From positions 1 through 39,840 of the forward strand of contig JAKBCC010000023.1 in NCBI GenBank assembly GCA_021808105.1: 39,840 nt of DNA, read 5' to 3'. Positions 1 through 7,749 of this stretch are shown piece after piece (within the stretch, counting starts at the first letter, position 1; each line of letters begins with the position of its first letter). The notes under the pieces are model-generated. The model searched no databases. It saw only the letters and a list, made by a program, of their open reading frames with translations, and was not told where the DNA came from. The DNA comes from Planctomycetota bacterium. Lineage in GTDB: Bacteria; Planctomycetota; Phycisphaerae; WQYP01. Both the position numbers and the translations under genes were made by a program.

Positions 1-1
1 T

Positions 2-205
2 GACGCTGATGAACTCATGATGATCACCCGCAATGGACAGGTGGTGCGCATCGGCGTTACGGGCGAACTGCGTGAAATGGGCCGGGCAACCCAGGGCGTC
101 CGCCTGATCCGCCTGGATGAAGGCGACATCCTGGTCAACGTCGCCCGCGTCGCCCCCGAAGACAAAGACGACGAAACCCCGCTGCTGGATGCGGCGGGGA
201 AGTGA
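2..205 (+). CDS. gyrA: DNA gyrase subunit A, C-terminal end (partial)
   Basis: This is the last 67 residues of a protein whose start lies before the window. The reading frame is open from base 2. The segment MMITRNGQVVRIGV followed by MGRATQGVRLIRLDEGD is the last blade of the GyrA C-terminal beta-pinwheel, the DNA-wrapping domain of DNA gyrase. GyrA with GyrB introduces negative supercoils into DNA in the cytoplasm. The short acidic tail after the final blade (EDKDDETPLLDAAGK) is typical and variable. ParC is the main alternative, but the GRATQGVRLI motif fits GyrA better. The gene marks this side of the window as core chromosome. Confidence 0.93.
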   Translation, partial: DADELMMITRNGQVVRIGVTGELREMGRATQGVRLIRLDEGDILVNVARVAPEDKDDETPLLDAAGK

Positions 206-335
206 GTTAAAGCCCGCCCGCGTGCGACTGCTTGCGAATGTTGTGGCCTGTCGGCTGCGCCTGAAACGCTTTCGGCTTCAGCGGCGGCGCATTGCCGCTA
301 AAAGCAAAAAACGATGCGCACCGGAACAGGACAAA

Positions 336-1061
336 TTATGGCGACGTATACGATTTCAACTGAAAGTTAACTCGATCTCGGTGTTGCCTGAGAAACTGCG
401 GTCCGGGCTGAATTTCTGTCGGCGGTCGAAATTGCGTGTGCTGTGTCAAGACGACGGATAATGTCTGGCTTGCAGAAGCCTTAACCAATACCCGGTTGTC
501 ATCCATCAGGACAAAATAACCTTGTTCAAAAAGTGCATCATGGATCAGGCACATACTGATCACATTATGCAGATCAGCTCGGGCTTCCACATTGTCCGCC
601 CAGCGCGCAATATGCGCTGCCCGAAGGAAACCCTGCTCCTGCACGTCGCAAAGCGCACAGCAACCTTGATAGTTTTCCAGCGTCCGCACTCTGATTCGAT
701 CCTGTCCCTTACGACAGCGTCTTAAAGCAACAAAGTTATCCGCGTGGATATCGCCAAGCCTCAGTTTGCCGTGCTTGATTGCAAGATCAATAGCTTCATC
801 CGGGAGGTCCTCCGTCTCCGCCTGCAATGGAGCGTCCAGAAGCAAATATTTTCCATTGCCAAGAAATTCGATGAGTTGCTCCTCGCGCAGCTCCTGCATA
901 ACTCTGCTGACAGTTTGATCTGGAGTATTGCCGAGACTGGCCGCCTCAACAATCATGGCATCGCGTTCTTCGGCGAGAAAACCTTGGCGATCAACCATTC
1001 GCGTTCCGTGGCGCACACTGAACCGCCGCAAAGCGTTAAGCACTACATCTCGCCATTTCAT
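336..1061 (-). CDS. HNH restriction-type endonuclease with N-terminal winged-helix-like region
   Basis: About 241 residues from the chosen ATG (MKWRDVV...). The N-terminal ~75 residues resemble the helix-turn-helix domain of Dam-replacing-type restriction enzymes: a WRDVVLNALRRF start, then a helical stretch ending in LIEFLGNGKYLLL. The C-terminal half is an HNH nuclease: the YQGCCALCDV knuckle, then AAHI (His), LHNVI (Asn) and LIHDALFEQGYF (His). Proteins of this build cut DNA and are often type II restriction enzymes. No cognate methylase is adjacent, so the target and any protection are unknown. In-frame ATGs also lie 24 and 9 bases upstream; AAGGA sits 11 bases before the chosen ATG. The gene converges on gyrA and diverges from the next nuclease gene, which suggests an accessory patch. 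Fold assignment is fairly sure; restriction function is inferred. Confidence 0.8.
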   Translation of the reverse strand: MKWRDVVLNALRRFSVRHGTRMVDRQGFLAEERDAMIVEAASLGNTPDQTVSRVMQELREEQLIEFLGNGKYLLLDAPLQAETEDLPDEAIDLAIKHGKLRLGDIHADNFVALRRCRKGQDRIRVRTLENYQGCCALCDVQEQGFLRAAHIARWADNVEARADLHNVISMCLIHDALFEQGYFVLMDDNRVLVKASASQTLSVVLTQHTQFRPPTEIQPGPQFLRQHRDRVNFQLKSYTSP

Positions 1062-1219
1062 AGGCAACATTTTCCTTAAAATCATCCAGAGCCATCGTTC
1101 CAGATCAAAATCTACTGTGCTAACGGCACATTATACCAATAAGGTGTCGCGGAACGCGGTGGTGCGGTAGAATTTTACTCGGTTGCTGTGATCCTAGCCG
1201 AAGCACTGGAGGTTACCTA

Positions 1220-2149
1220 ATGCCGAACCTGCATAAAGCCGCTCTCCTGAAATCTGTGACAGAACAGGTTGGTGAACTGCACAAGTTAGCCGGAAGCAAT
1301 TCCCTGTTCAGCGTTGGGGATGATCTGGCCCGCATTTATTTCCGCTACTCGAAAGTTCATCCGAACGGCAGCACTTTTTTTGGCTTACGAGATGTTGACC
1401 TGCGCGAACTCGCAGGGCATAACTCGTATATCTGTTTTTTCCTGGACGACGGTTCTTCGCCATTATTCGTCCCCTACGCGGATTTTGAAGAATTGTTTCA
1501 CCAAGCCGAGCCGGCCGCTGATGGCCAGTTCAAAGCGCAGTTGATAAGCGGACAAGGAACACGGGAGCTCTATTTTCCAAAGATGGGGAGATTCAATCTC
1601 GACGGGTTCGCCGGGCTTGAAATTCTGATCAATAGCGTAAACTCCAATCGTTTGCGAAGACTTCCGGACTTATCGCATTCGCAGGTGCAGACGCTATTGG
1701 CGGGGATTGGAAAAGCGAAGGGATTCGATATATTTATTCCAAAAACGGACGTGGAGAGACTGGATTGGTCGCTTACCCCAACATTTGGACTCCGTGGCGA
1801 TATTCCCAACGGCTTTCACGGTATTTCATCTATCCTCTCAGAGATCGACGTACTCTGGATTGCAGCCGGGCGCAACGCGATTGAAGGGCTATTCGAGGTG
1901 GAACACTCAACCTCCATATACTCGGGCCTGCTTCGGTTCAATGACGTGCTTTTGACCGATCCAAGTACCACAAGGTTCTACATTGTCTCGAATGAAAAAA
2001 GACGAGATCGCTTCTCGCGGCAAGCATATCGGCCGACCTTCCGCCAGAGCGGTTTGTCGGAACGCACCAGCTTTCTTGAATACACCAATGTCTTTGACTG
2101 GCATCAACGCTTATTGCAAGGAACATCCCATGAAAAAAATACAAAATAG
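1220..2149 (+). CDS. Predicted PD-(D/E)XK-type nuclease, function unknown
   Basis: 309 residues with a clear GGAGG ribosome site seven bases before the ATG. I do not recognise the N-terminal ~180 residues. The C-terminal third has the pattern DVLWI, then LFEVEHSTSIYSG, then LRFNDVL and FYIVSNEKRRD. An Asp followed by an E-x-E/E-x-K-like strand and a helix is the shape of a PD-(D/E)XK nuclease core, and the FEVEHST type of motif recurs in restriction-like proteins. The gene starts about 160 bases from a divergent HNH endonuclease, and its last codons overlap the next small gene, so it probably heads a + strand operon of accessory genes. Nuclease function is inferred from the motif only. Confidence 0.68.
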   Translation: MPNLHKAALLKSVTEQVGELHKLAGSNSLFSVGDDLARIYFRYSKVHPNGSTFFGLRDVDLRELAGHNSYICFFLDDGSSPLFVPYADFEELFHQAEPAADGQFKAQLISGQGTRELYFPKMGRFNLDGFAGLEILINSVNSNRLRRLPDLSHSQVQTLLAGIGKAKGFDIFIPKTDVERLDWSLTPTFGLRGDIPNGFHGISSILSEIDVLWIAAGRNAIEGLFEVEHSTSIYSGLLRFNDVLLTDPSTTRFYIVSNEKRRDRFSRQAYRPTFRQSGLSERTSFLEYTNVFDWHQRLLQGTSHEKNTK

Positions 2150-2363
2150 TGGTGACGTGTATGTTGTTGTGAACGTCTGGCGGGGTTTTGCCGTCGGCGC
2201 TGAAATATTCCACAGGAGGGATGGCGCAGTGCGGCGATTCAACAAGCTCGTCCACGGTAACGACCTGCGGGAAAACGATGTTCAGATTTTTAAGACAACG
2301 CTTAAAGCCGGACGCCCATCCCGAAGTGAGGTGGTGCCTATGGACGTGCCGGAGGCTCATTAA
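2130..2363 (+). CDS. Small protein of unknown function
   Basis: 77 residues beginning MKKIQNSGDVYVVVNVWRG. AAGGA lies eight bases before the ATG, and the gene overlaps the end of the upstream nuclease gene by 20 bases, implying translational coupling. The first 55 residues look like an alpha/beta domain (VYVVVNVWRGFAVGAEIF, then an Arg-rich stretch). I recognise no domain. Downstream, between this gene and the next (about 230 bases), another frame has a short coding-like run (YAEVESETVNGFAMISPEG) without a good start of its own, so the 3' part of this gene may have suffered a frameshift. The coding call rests on overlap, ribosome site and composition. Confidence 0.5.
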   Translation: MKKIQNSGDVYVVVNVWRGFAVGAEIFHRRDGAVRRFNKLVHGNDLRENDVQIFKTTLKAGRPSRSEVVPMDVPEAH

Positions 2364-2594
2364 GGAATGGTGCCGAAACAATTTACCGATTTACGCTGAA
2401 GTCGAAAGCGAAACCGTAAACGGCTTCGCCATGATTTCGCCGGAGGGCCGTGTGGCGTGGAATTATCGCGGTGCCCGTTCACATGCCGCCTGCCGTTGAT
2501 TTGCTACGTGTTGATTTGCGGCGCGTGGGAAGAGAAAGTATCATGTTATTACTGGGAATTTAGGAAGCCCCCATTGTATGCGAAGGTCGCGGTT

Positions 2595-3071
2595 ATGACT
2601 GCAGAATCCACTCAAAACCAGGCCACCCACGTGCATGAATCGCGTGATGGAGAACGCAGTTTTGTATTTCATTTGTCCGATAACGATATTTTCGTTCGCA
2701 CCGGACGGCAGCTCATAGAGGCCTGTCAACTGAACATCAGTATCGAACTGTGGCAGCAGGAACTTGATCTGATGTTCGCTTACGTCAAAGAATGGTGTGC
2801 GAAAGCCCCACGACACGTCCGCACCTGTATTTGCGAACCCCGGCGGGCGCGCCTGATGTTGCATTTTATTCCAGCAGGTGAGCAATTCGATTTCGATCTG
2901 GCCGACGCTATTGCGGAGTTGGACAGTTATTTGTGCCGCAATTATAAGAATGTCGGCTTGGTGGAGGCCGGGCAGATTCCATGGAACGAAGTAGATCGCT
3001 TCGTCAATTATTCTCTCTGTTTTGTGATTTATGGCGAACATCCAATCGCACATGAGCCAGTGGGTTCATAA
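2595..3071 (+). CDS. Hypothetical protein paired with HEPN-like gene
   Basis: 158 residues from the ATG chosen here (MTAESTQNQATHVHES). The frame is open further upstream, but the extra Cys/Trp-rich sequence does not look coding. AAGG lies about nine bases before the ATG. The protein is soluble and mixed alpha/beta; the C-terminal half has acidic helices (FDFDLADAIAELDSYL) and ends near IPWNEVDRFVNY. I do not recognise a named domain. Its 3' end overlaps the start of the next gene by 41 bases, so the two are probably co-translated. If the neighbour is a HEPN toxin, this protein would be in the position of its partner; that is inference from order only. Confidence 0.55.
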   Translation: MTAESTQNQATHVHESRDGERSFVFHLSDNDIFVRTGRQLIEACQLNISIELWQQELDLMFAYVKEWCAKAPRHVRTCICEPRRARLMLHFIPAGEQFDFDLADAIAELDSYLCRNYKNVGLVEAGQIPWNEVDRFVNYSLCFVIYGEHPIAHEPVGS

Positions 3072-3441
3072 CCGATCCCTTCTGGAACATATTCCTGCGA
3101 AGTACCCGGACTGGATTGTGACGGTTGCATTCTATACCGCGCTCCAAGCGGTGGACGCCCTGCTGGCGTACGACAATGTGACAGCCTATAGTCATGACGT
3201 ACGCAATACCACACTCAAACAAACAAACCGCTATGAGCACATTTGGAAACACTACTATCCGCTCTACGATTTATCGCGCAAGGTGCGTTACCTCGCTGCA
3301 CCGGCACAGTGGGTCAAGTATCAAGACATCGACAAGAATGTTTTACGAAAATATTTATATCCAATCGAAAAGTCCGTAAAAACTCTCACAAAAGAAACAG
3401 AGTGGCCGAGCCACCATGAAATCAAATTGATAGTCGCATAA
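3031..3441 (+). CDS. HEPN-like protein
   Basis: 136 residues, nearly all helical. The pattern YPDWIVTVAFYTALQAVDALL, then SHDVRN, then LYDLSRKVRYL matches the helix arrangement of small HEPN-like proteins: a long helix with a Tyr/Phe-Tyr pair, a His/Arg-Asn turn, and a Ser-Arg-x-x-Arg-Tyr helix. HEPN proteins are often RNases in toxin-antitoxin or defence loci, but a canonical R-x4-6-H catalytic motif is not clearly in place here (only RYEHIWKH offers a spacing), so catalysis is uncertain. A second ATG 21 bases downstream (MSQWVHN) would shrink the overlap with the upstream gene; neither start has a strong ribosome site. It is the last gene of the small + strand accessory operon. Confidence 0.65.
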   Translation: MANIQSHMSQWVHNRSLLEHIPAKYPDWIVTVAFYTALQAVDALLAYDNVTAYSHDVRNTTLKQTNRYEHIWKHYYPLYDLSRKVRYLAAPAQWVKYQDIDKNVLRKYLYPIEKSVKTLTKETEWPSHHEIKLIVA

Positions 3442-3491
3442 AAACCTAACCCGGATTAAAACTTCCCAAGTCCTAACTCAAGTGGGGAGAC

Positions 3492-3516
3492 CGCAGGGGT
3501 TTTATCCTGCGTTTAC
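3492..3516 (+). terminator. Possible rho-independent terminator after HEPN-like gene
   Basis: A six-base stem, CGCAGG pairing with CCTGCG around an eight-base loop, is followed by TTTACTT. It sits about 50 bases after the HEPN-like stop and before the aldo/keto reductase. The stem is short and the T-run imperfect, so this is a weak call. Confidence 0.33.
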
Positions 3517-3576
3517 TTCGGCTAAACTACTTGATTACACGCTACGGGCGTGCGCGACATGCAGGAGTTGGTTGTT

Positions 3577-4704
3577 ATGCGTTATCGTTTAATTCCGGGT
3601 ACAGAACTTAGCGTTTCCGAACTTTCCTTTGGTAATTTTATCTTCGGCAGTTTTATGTGGGGCAAGGGGCCGGCTGATGAGGCAGAGGGAATTCGTCTAC
3701 AAAACCGGGCGTTTGAACTGGGCGTGAATTTTTTTGATACCGCTGACGCTTATGATAATGGCCGGGCGGAAAAGCTCATGACGGAAACGCTGCGTTTTGC
3801 GGGGCGGGAAAAAATTATCCTCTCCACCAAATTCGGCTACGACTTTTATGCCGATCCGGGGACTGAAGGCTCCCATAAGGAACGCAAACAGGATTTTTCC
3901 CCGGCATTTATTCAAAAAGCTCTGGAAGAATCGCTCCAGCGGCTGCAAACGGATTATATTGATCTCTGGCAGGCGCATAACATCAAGCTGCCGCAGATGA
4001 ATGATGCACTGGTTGACGCATTAAATAACCTGCAAAAGCAGGGAAAAATCCGCCACTGGGGGATCGCTTTAGGGCCGGCCATCGGCTGGCGGGAAGAGGG
4101 CGTGGTAGCATTGAAAGATTGGAAAGTCGCAACGGTACAAACTGTGTTTAATATGCTGGAACAGCACCCCGGAAGAGAATTTTGTGAACTGGCACAGGAA
4201 CTGGGCGTCGGCGGCATTATCAGCCGCGTGCCCCACAGCTCAGGCATTTTGCAGGACCTGTACACGGAAGATTCAACCTTTACCGATCACCGTAAGTTCC
4301 GCGATCGCAACTGGCTGGTCTACGGGTTGAAAAAAGTTGAAAAACTGCGGCACATTCAAAAACGTCACGGCTGCACCATGGGGCAACTGGCCTTGAAGTG
4401 GCTTTTAACCTGGCCGGCCTGCGTTAGCGCGCAACCGAATATCGCCACGGAAGCTGAACTCAATGAATTTGTGGCCGCATGCGATGGGGCCTTACTTACC
4501 AGCGAAGAAATGCGAGAAATTCAGGACCTGGTGGAAAGCGATTTCGGCATGGGAGCCGACGCCCATGCCTGTGACGTTAAAAGCAGCATATCCGCTTCCG
4601 GTATTGCGCGCAGCAGCTACCAGAAAGGCCAAAGTGTTCCCACCCTGCCATTTGCCGGGCCGGAACATAAACTAACCGTCGGCTTGGCAGGCGCACGCGG
4701 GTGA
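3577..4704 (+). CDS. Aldo/keto reductase
   Basis: 375 residues from ATG (MRYRLIPGTELSVSEL); an in-frame GTG 27 bases upstream is less likely because AGGAG falls between the two. It belongs to the NADPH-dependent aldo/keto reductase superfamily with a TIM-barrel fold. Seen: FFDTADAYDNG supplies the catalytic Asp and Tyr, LSTKFGY the Lys and DLWQAHN the His of the Asp-Tyr-Lys-His tetrad; a C-terminal helix TSEEMREIQDLV is also typical. Substrate cannot be read from sequence. The most similar subgroup is the voltage-gated-channel beta-subunit-like reductases acting on sugars or small aldehydes. The protein has a roughly 45-residue C-terminal tail beyond the usual barrel, rich in Ala, Ser and Gly. 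It appears monocistronic. Confidence 0.9.
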   Translation: MRYRLIPGTELSVSELSFGNFIFGSFMWGKGPADEAEGIRLQNRAFELGVNFFDTADAYDNGRAEKLMTETLRFAGREKIILSTKFGYDFYADPGTEGSHKERKQDFSPAFIQKALEESLQRLQTDYIDLWQAHNIKLPQMNDALVDALNNLQKQGKIRHWGIALGPAIGWREEGVVALKDWKVATVQTVFNMLEQHPGREFCELAQELGVGGIISRVPHSSGILQDLYTEDSTFTDHRKFRDRNWLVYGLKKVEKLRHIQKRHGCTMGQLALKWLLTWPACVSAQPNIATEAELNEFVAACDGALLTSEEMREIQDLVESDFGMGADAHACDVKSSISASGIARSSYQKGQSVPTLPFAGPEHKLTVGLAGARG

Positions 4705-4818
4705 TTGCGGCAACACTGCTCTATTACGACGAGGATACTGGCCGAGAGCCAATCCGGCGCGTATGATGGAAACGGTCGTAGATGGCCACGGATAAGATAG
4801 TAACTGGAAATAAACACG

Positions 4819-5541
4819 ATGACGCTTTTTGATTCACAGGGTCGCCCGGTCTCCCCGATTGCCAATCCGGTGCAGCAGGTATTTTCCCCGGAGATGGTCA
4901 CGCCATCGGATCACATGCCCATGCGCCCGCGAATTGCGGATTATCAGCGCTGGCGGCAGATGACGGTTGATGAAATGCTGCTGGAGAACCGCGTGGTGTT
5001 TCTGGTTGGGGAAATTGATCACGCCTCCGCCACCGGCGTGATTATGCGATTGCTGTATCTGCAATCCATCCGCAAAGATCAGGATATTAATTTGTATGTA
5101 AACTCCCCCGGCGGCGCAGTGGATGATACGCTGGCGATTTATGACACCATGAAATTTCTGACCTGCGATGTAGCCACGTTCTGTGTGGGCAAGGCTATGA
5201 GCGGCGGTGCGGTGGTGCTGGCCGCCGGCACCAAGGGCAAGCGACATGCGTTACCCCATGCAAAAGTGATGATCCACCAGCCGTTTGGCGGTATCTATGG
5301 CCAAACGGCCGATATTGCCATCCAGGCGGAAGAAATTCTGAAAACAAAAGAAATACTCACGGATCTTCTGGCCAGACTCACCGGCCAACCACGTGAAAAA
5401 GTCGCCGAAGATCAGGAGCGCGATAAATATTTTGACGCCAAAGAAGCCAAGGCTTACGGCCTGGTGGATGAGGTGCTGGAAGAAACGGATAAAGCCGCAA
5501 AGGAAGCCATTGCCAAAAGCCAGATGGCCCGGCCCTCGTGA
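4819..5541 (+). CDS. clpP: ATP-dependent Clp protease proteolytic subunit
   Basis: 240 residues, longer than the usual ~200 because of an N-terminal extension of about 35 residues. ClpP forms a barrel-shaped serine protease that degrades proteins delivered by ClpX or ClpA. Seen: NLYVNSPGG (oxyanion region), VGKAMSGGAVVLAAG with the catalytic Ser, KVMIHQP with the catalytic His, and EDQERDKYFDAKEAKAYGL with the catalytic Asp region. The nucleophile neighbourhood reads MSGGA where most ClpPs have ASMGA; the triad is intact, so it should be active. GGAA lies nine bases before the ATG. No clpX is adjacent, suggesting either a second ClpP paralogue or an unlinked chaperone. Confidence 0.93.
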   Translation: MTLFDSQGRPVSPIANPVQQVFSPEMVTPSDHMPMRPRIADYQRWRQMTVDEMLLENRVVFLVGEIDHASATGVIMRLLYLQSIRKDQDINLYVNSPGGAVDDTLAIYDTMKFLTCDVATFCVGKAMSGGAVVLAAGTKGKRHALPHAKVMIHQPFGGIYGQTADIAIQAEEILKTKEILTDLLARLTGQPREKVAEDQERDKYFDAKEAKAYGLVDEVLEETDKAAKEAIAKSQMARPS

Positions 5542-5645
5542 CTTTGCGTACTTTTGCATAAACAGTGGCACAAAGCGTTCAAATGCCGCAGGCGGTTGAA
5601 TATTAGGATTCCGCATCACATCTTTTCAAGCGTCAAGGAGAGATC

Positions 5646-6815
5646 GTGAAAATTGCCATTTATGCCGCCCCGTTAGTCACCCGACATATTACGGGCGTTG
5701 AGCAACTTGCCCGCAATATTGTTGCCCAGTGGGTCGCGTTGGCAACTCATCACACTTTTTTCATCTTATTAGAAGATCATCTCCCCTATCAGCGCGATTT
5801 TGATTCCAGCCTTATTGATGCCCTGCCCGTCAACTTCCAGATTACCCGCATTCATCCGGAACGCCGCTTTTCCACCATGGAAAGCATCGAAGGGCTTTGG
5901 CGGCGAGACGCGGCTCGCCCCGGCGGAAGAGAGCCATGGGATATTTTGCACAGCTTTTCGCCCTGGCTCCCGCGTTCTTCCGGCACACCGATGGTCCACA
6001 CCGTTCATGATTTATCCTGCGAGCTTGATCCGCGGGTCCGGCGCACGCATGAAGGTGCCCGCCAACGGGAAATTCACCGCAATGCTGTGCAACGGGCCAG
6101 CCGTACCATCGCGGTATCCCAGCAGACCCGCGATGACATCATCGCCCTGTATAAAGCACCCCAAACCCGTGTGGATATTATTCATAACGGCATTAATCCC
6201 ACCTTTACCTCCACGCCCGACACCGAACTGCATCAGCAGCTTATTGAGCATTTTCATACCGATCGCCGTTATATTCTGATGGTGGGGTCAGACATTCCGC
6301 GACGTAATTATCAGCGGGTCTGGCCGGCGATGGTGCGGGTTCTAAACGCCCACCCCCGCCTGCAACTGATTTTGGCCGGGCGAAACCGCTGGAACCAAAC
6401 CACGTTATATCACCGGATCAGCGCGGAAGGTTTTCTTGGGCGTGTCACATTTATCGAATCCCCCTCCGACCGCGTGCTGGCCCAGCTTTACCGTGATGCG
6501 ATGTTAACCTGTTGCGGATCAAGCTTTGAAGGCTTTGGATTGTCCGTTCTGGAAGCGATGGCATGCGGCTGCGCGGTGGCATGCAGTGACATGATGTCCC
6601 TGCGGGAACTCGCCGGTGATGCGGTACTTTATTTTTCACATGATGAAGAAGATTCCATGGCCGAGGCCATTTCATCGCTGGCCGATGATCCGGAATTCCG
6701 CCGGCAACTGCGCCACCGCGGCCTGCAACGCAGCAGTGAATTCACATGGGAACATTCCGGACGACAATTGCTGACGATTCTTGAAAATACGATTGCGGCC
6801 CCCCAGAAACACTGA
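5646..6815 (+). CDS. Glycosyltransferase family 4 (GT-B fold)
   Basis: 389 residues starting at GTG with a strong AAGGAGA ribosome site. This is a retaining GT-B glycosyltransferase of family GT4: an N-terminal Rossmann domain with a GVEQLARNI loop, an acceptor-side segment HTVHDLSCEL, a central YILMVGSDIPRRNY start of the nucleotide-sugar domain, and the EGFGLSVLEAMACGCAVACS motif containing the E-x7-E pair that binds the sugar donor. Likely substrates are nucleotide sugars used to build cell-surface or exported glycans; the exact acceptor is unknown. No membrane segment is visible, so it probably works at the cytoplasmic face. Its last ~74 bases overlap, tail to tail, the coding end of the rlmN-like gene on the other strand. 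Confidence 0.9.
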   Translation: MKIAIYAAPLVTRHITGVEQLARNIVAQWVALATHHTFFILLEDHLPYQRDFDSSLIDALPVNFQITRIHPERRFSTMESIEGLWRRDAARPGGREPWDILHSFSPWLPRSSGTPMVHTVHDLSCELDPRVRRTHEGARQREIHRNAVQRASRTIAVSQQTRDDIIALYKAPQTRVDIIHNGINPTFTSTPDTELHQQLIEHFHTDRRYILMVGSDIPRRNYQRVWPAMVRVLNAHPRLQLILAGRNRWNQTTLYHRISAEGFLGRVTFIESPSDRVLAQLYRDAMLTCCGSSFEGFGLSVLEAMACGCAVACSDMMSLRELAGDAVLYFSHDEEDSMAEAISSLADDPEFRRQLRHRGLQRSSEFTWEHSGRQLLTILENTIAAPQKH

Positions 6816-7740
6816 CCGACCGCCGTCGCAACTCCGGATTTCCCAGTTGGCCGCACGCCGCCATCAGCGGTTGTCCAATCGTGGCACGCCGCTTGGCCAG
6901 AATTCCCCTGCCGCGCAGATGCTGAAGAAATGCGACAATCGTCTCGGAATCACTGGGTGAAAACCGCGCCGGCGTTTGTGGGTTATACGCAATAAGATTC
7001 ACAATCACCGGCAGGTCCTGACACCACTTGGCCAACTCCCCGGCATCCGCCAGCGAATCATTAACACCCTGCAGCATCACATATTCAATCAGGAATCGCG
7101 TGCGTCGCGTGCGCGGATACTCCAGCAATGCCTGACGTAACTCCGCCAGCCCAACCGCTTTGTTTATGGGCATAAGTGTGCTGCGCAACGCATCCGTGGC
7201 CGCGGTCAGGGAAACAGCCAAACGCAGCGATGGCCAATTCATAGCTCCCAGCTTGCGGATGCCGTCCACCCTTCCAACCGTTGATACTGTGATGCGCGAT
7301 AGCGGAATATTAAATTCCCCACGGGAACTTATAACGGCAATCGCCTGCGTAACGGCGTCAAAATTATCCAGAGGCTCGCCCATACCCATAAATACAATGT
7401 TGCTTATATCCGACGCCGCCATGCCATCCGCTGCATCCGAACGCAACAATTCCCTGGCGGTTCTAAGCTGCTGTAAAATCTGTTCTGATGTCAACTGTCC
7501 CAGCAATCCCATCATGCCGGTCTGGCAAAACGTACACCCCATGCGGCATCCCACCTGCGATGATACACAAAGGGTAAACCATTGGTCGCCATGAAAGTTC
7601 TTCATGGGAATAATGACAGATTCAGATTCCAGCCGTTGTTCTTTATACGTTCCCGCAGGCAGACAGAATTTTACCGCAGCACCCTCGCGCACAATGCGGG
7701 AAACAGAAATGGATTCGCCGGTGTGCACATTATCCGCCAT
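6742..7740 (-). CDS. rlmN: RlmN/Cfr-family radical SAM rRNA methyltransferase
   Basis: 332 residues. The radical SAM cluster CRMGCTFC has Cys65, Cys69 and Cys72, followed by the GMGEPLDN SAM-binding loop near residue 119 and the methyl-carrying cysteine in AACGQL (Cys296). This set defines the family that methylates A2503 of 23S rRNA and A37 of some tRNAs. The N-terminal helical RNA-binding domain of typical RlmN is much reduced: the protein starts almost directly at the beta-strand that precedes the barrel, making it shorter than E. coli RlmN (384 residues). The start codon follows purB by nine bases, so the two are probably co-transcribed. A Cfr-like (C8) activity cannot be excluded from sequence. 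Confidence 0.88.
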   Translation of the reverse strand: MADNVHTGESISVSRIVREGAAVKFCLPAGTYKEQRLESESVIIPMKNFHGDQWFTLCVSSQVGCRMGCTFCQTGMMGLLGQLTSEQILQQLRTARELLRSDAADGMAASDISNIVFMGMGEPLDNFDAVTQAIAVISSRGEFNIPLSRITVSTVGRVDGIRKLGAMNWPSLRLAVSLTAATDALRSTLMPINKAVGLAELRQALLEYPRTRRTRFLIEYVMLQGVNDSLADAGELAKWCQDLPVIVNLIAYNPQTPARFSPSDSETIVAFLQHLRGRGILAKRRATIGQPLMAACGQLGNPELRRRSVSVSGGPQSYFQESSAIVVRNVPM

Positions 7741-7749
7741 GGCTAAAGA

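Noticed and set aside
268-312. Terminator after gyrA
   Set aside because: AGCGGC and GCCGCT can pair, but the following bases on the + strand are A-rich, not T-rich, so it lacks the terminator layout for gyrA.
3031-3441. Confirmed HEPN RNase toxin
   Set aside because: The helical pattern fits HEPN, but no clear R-x4-6-H catalytic motif in the right helix is visible, so only the fold is claimed.
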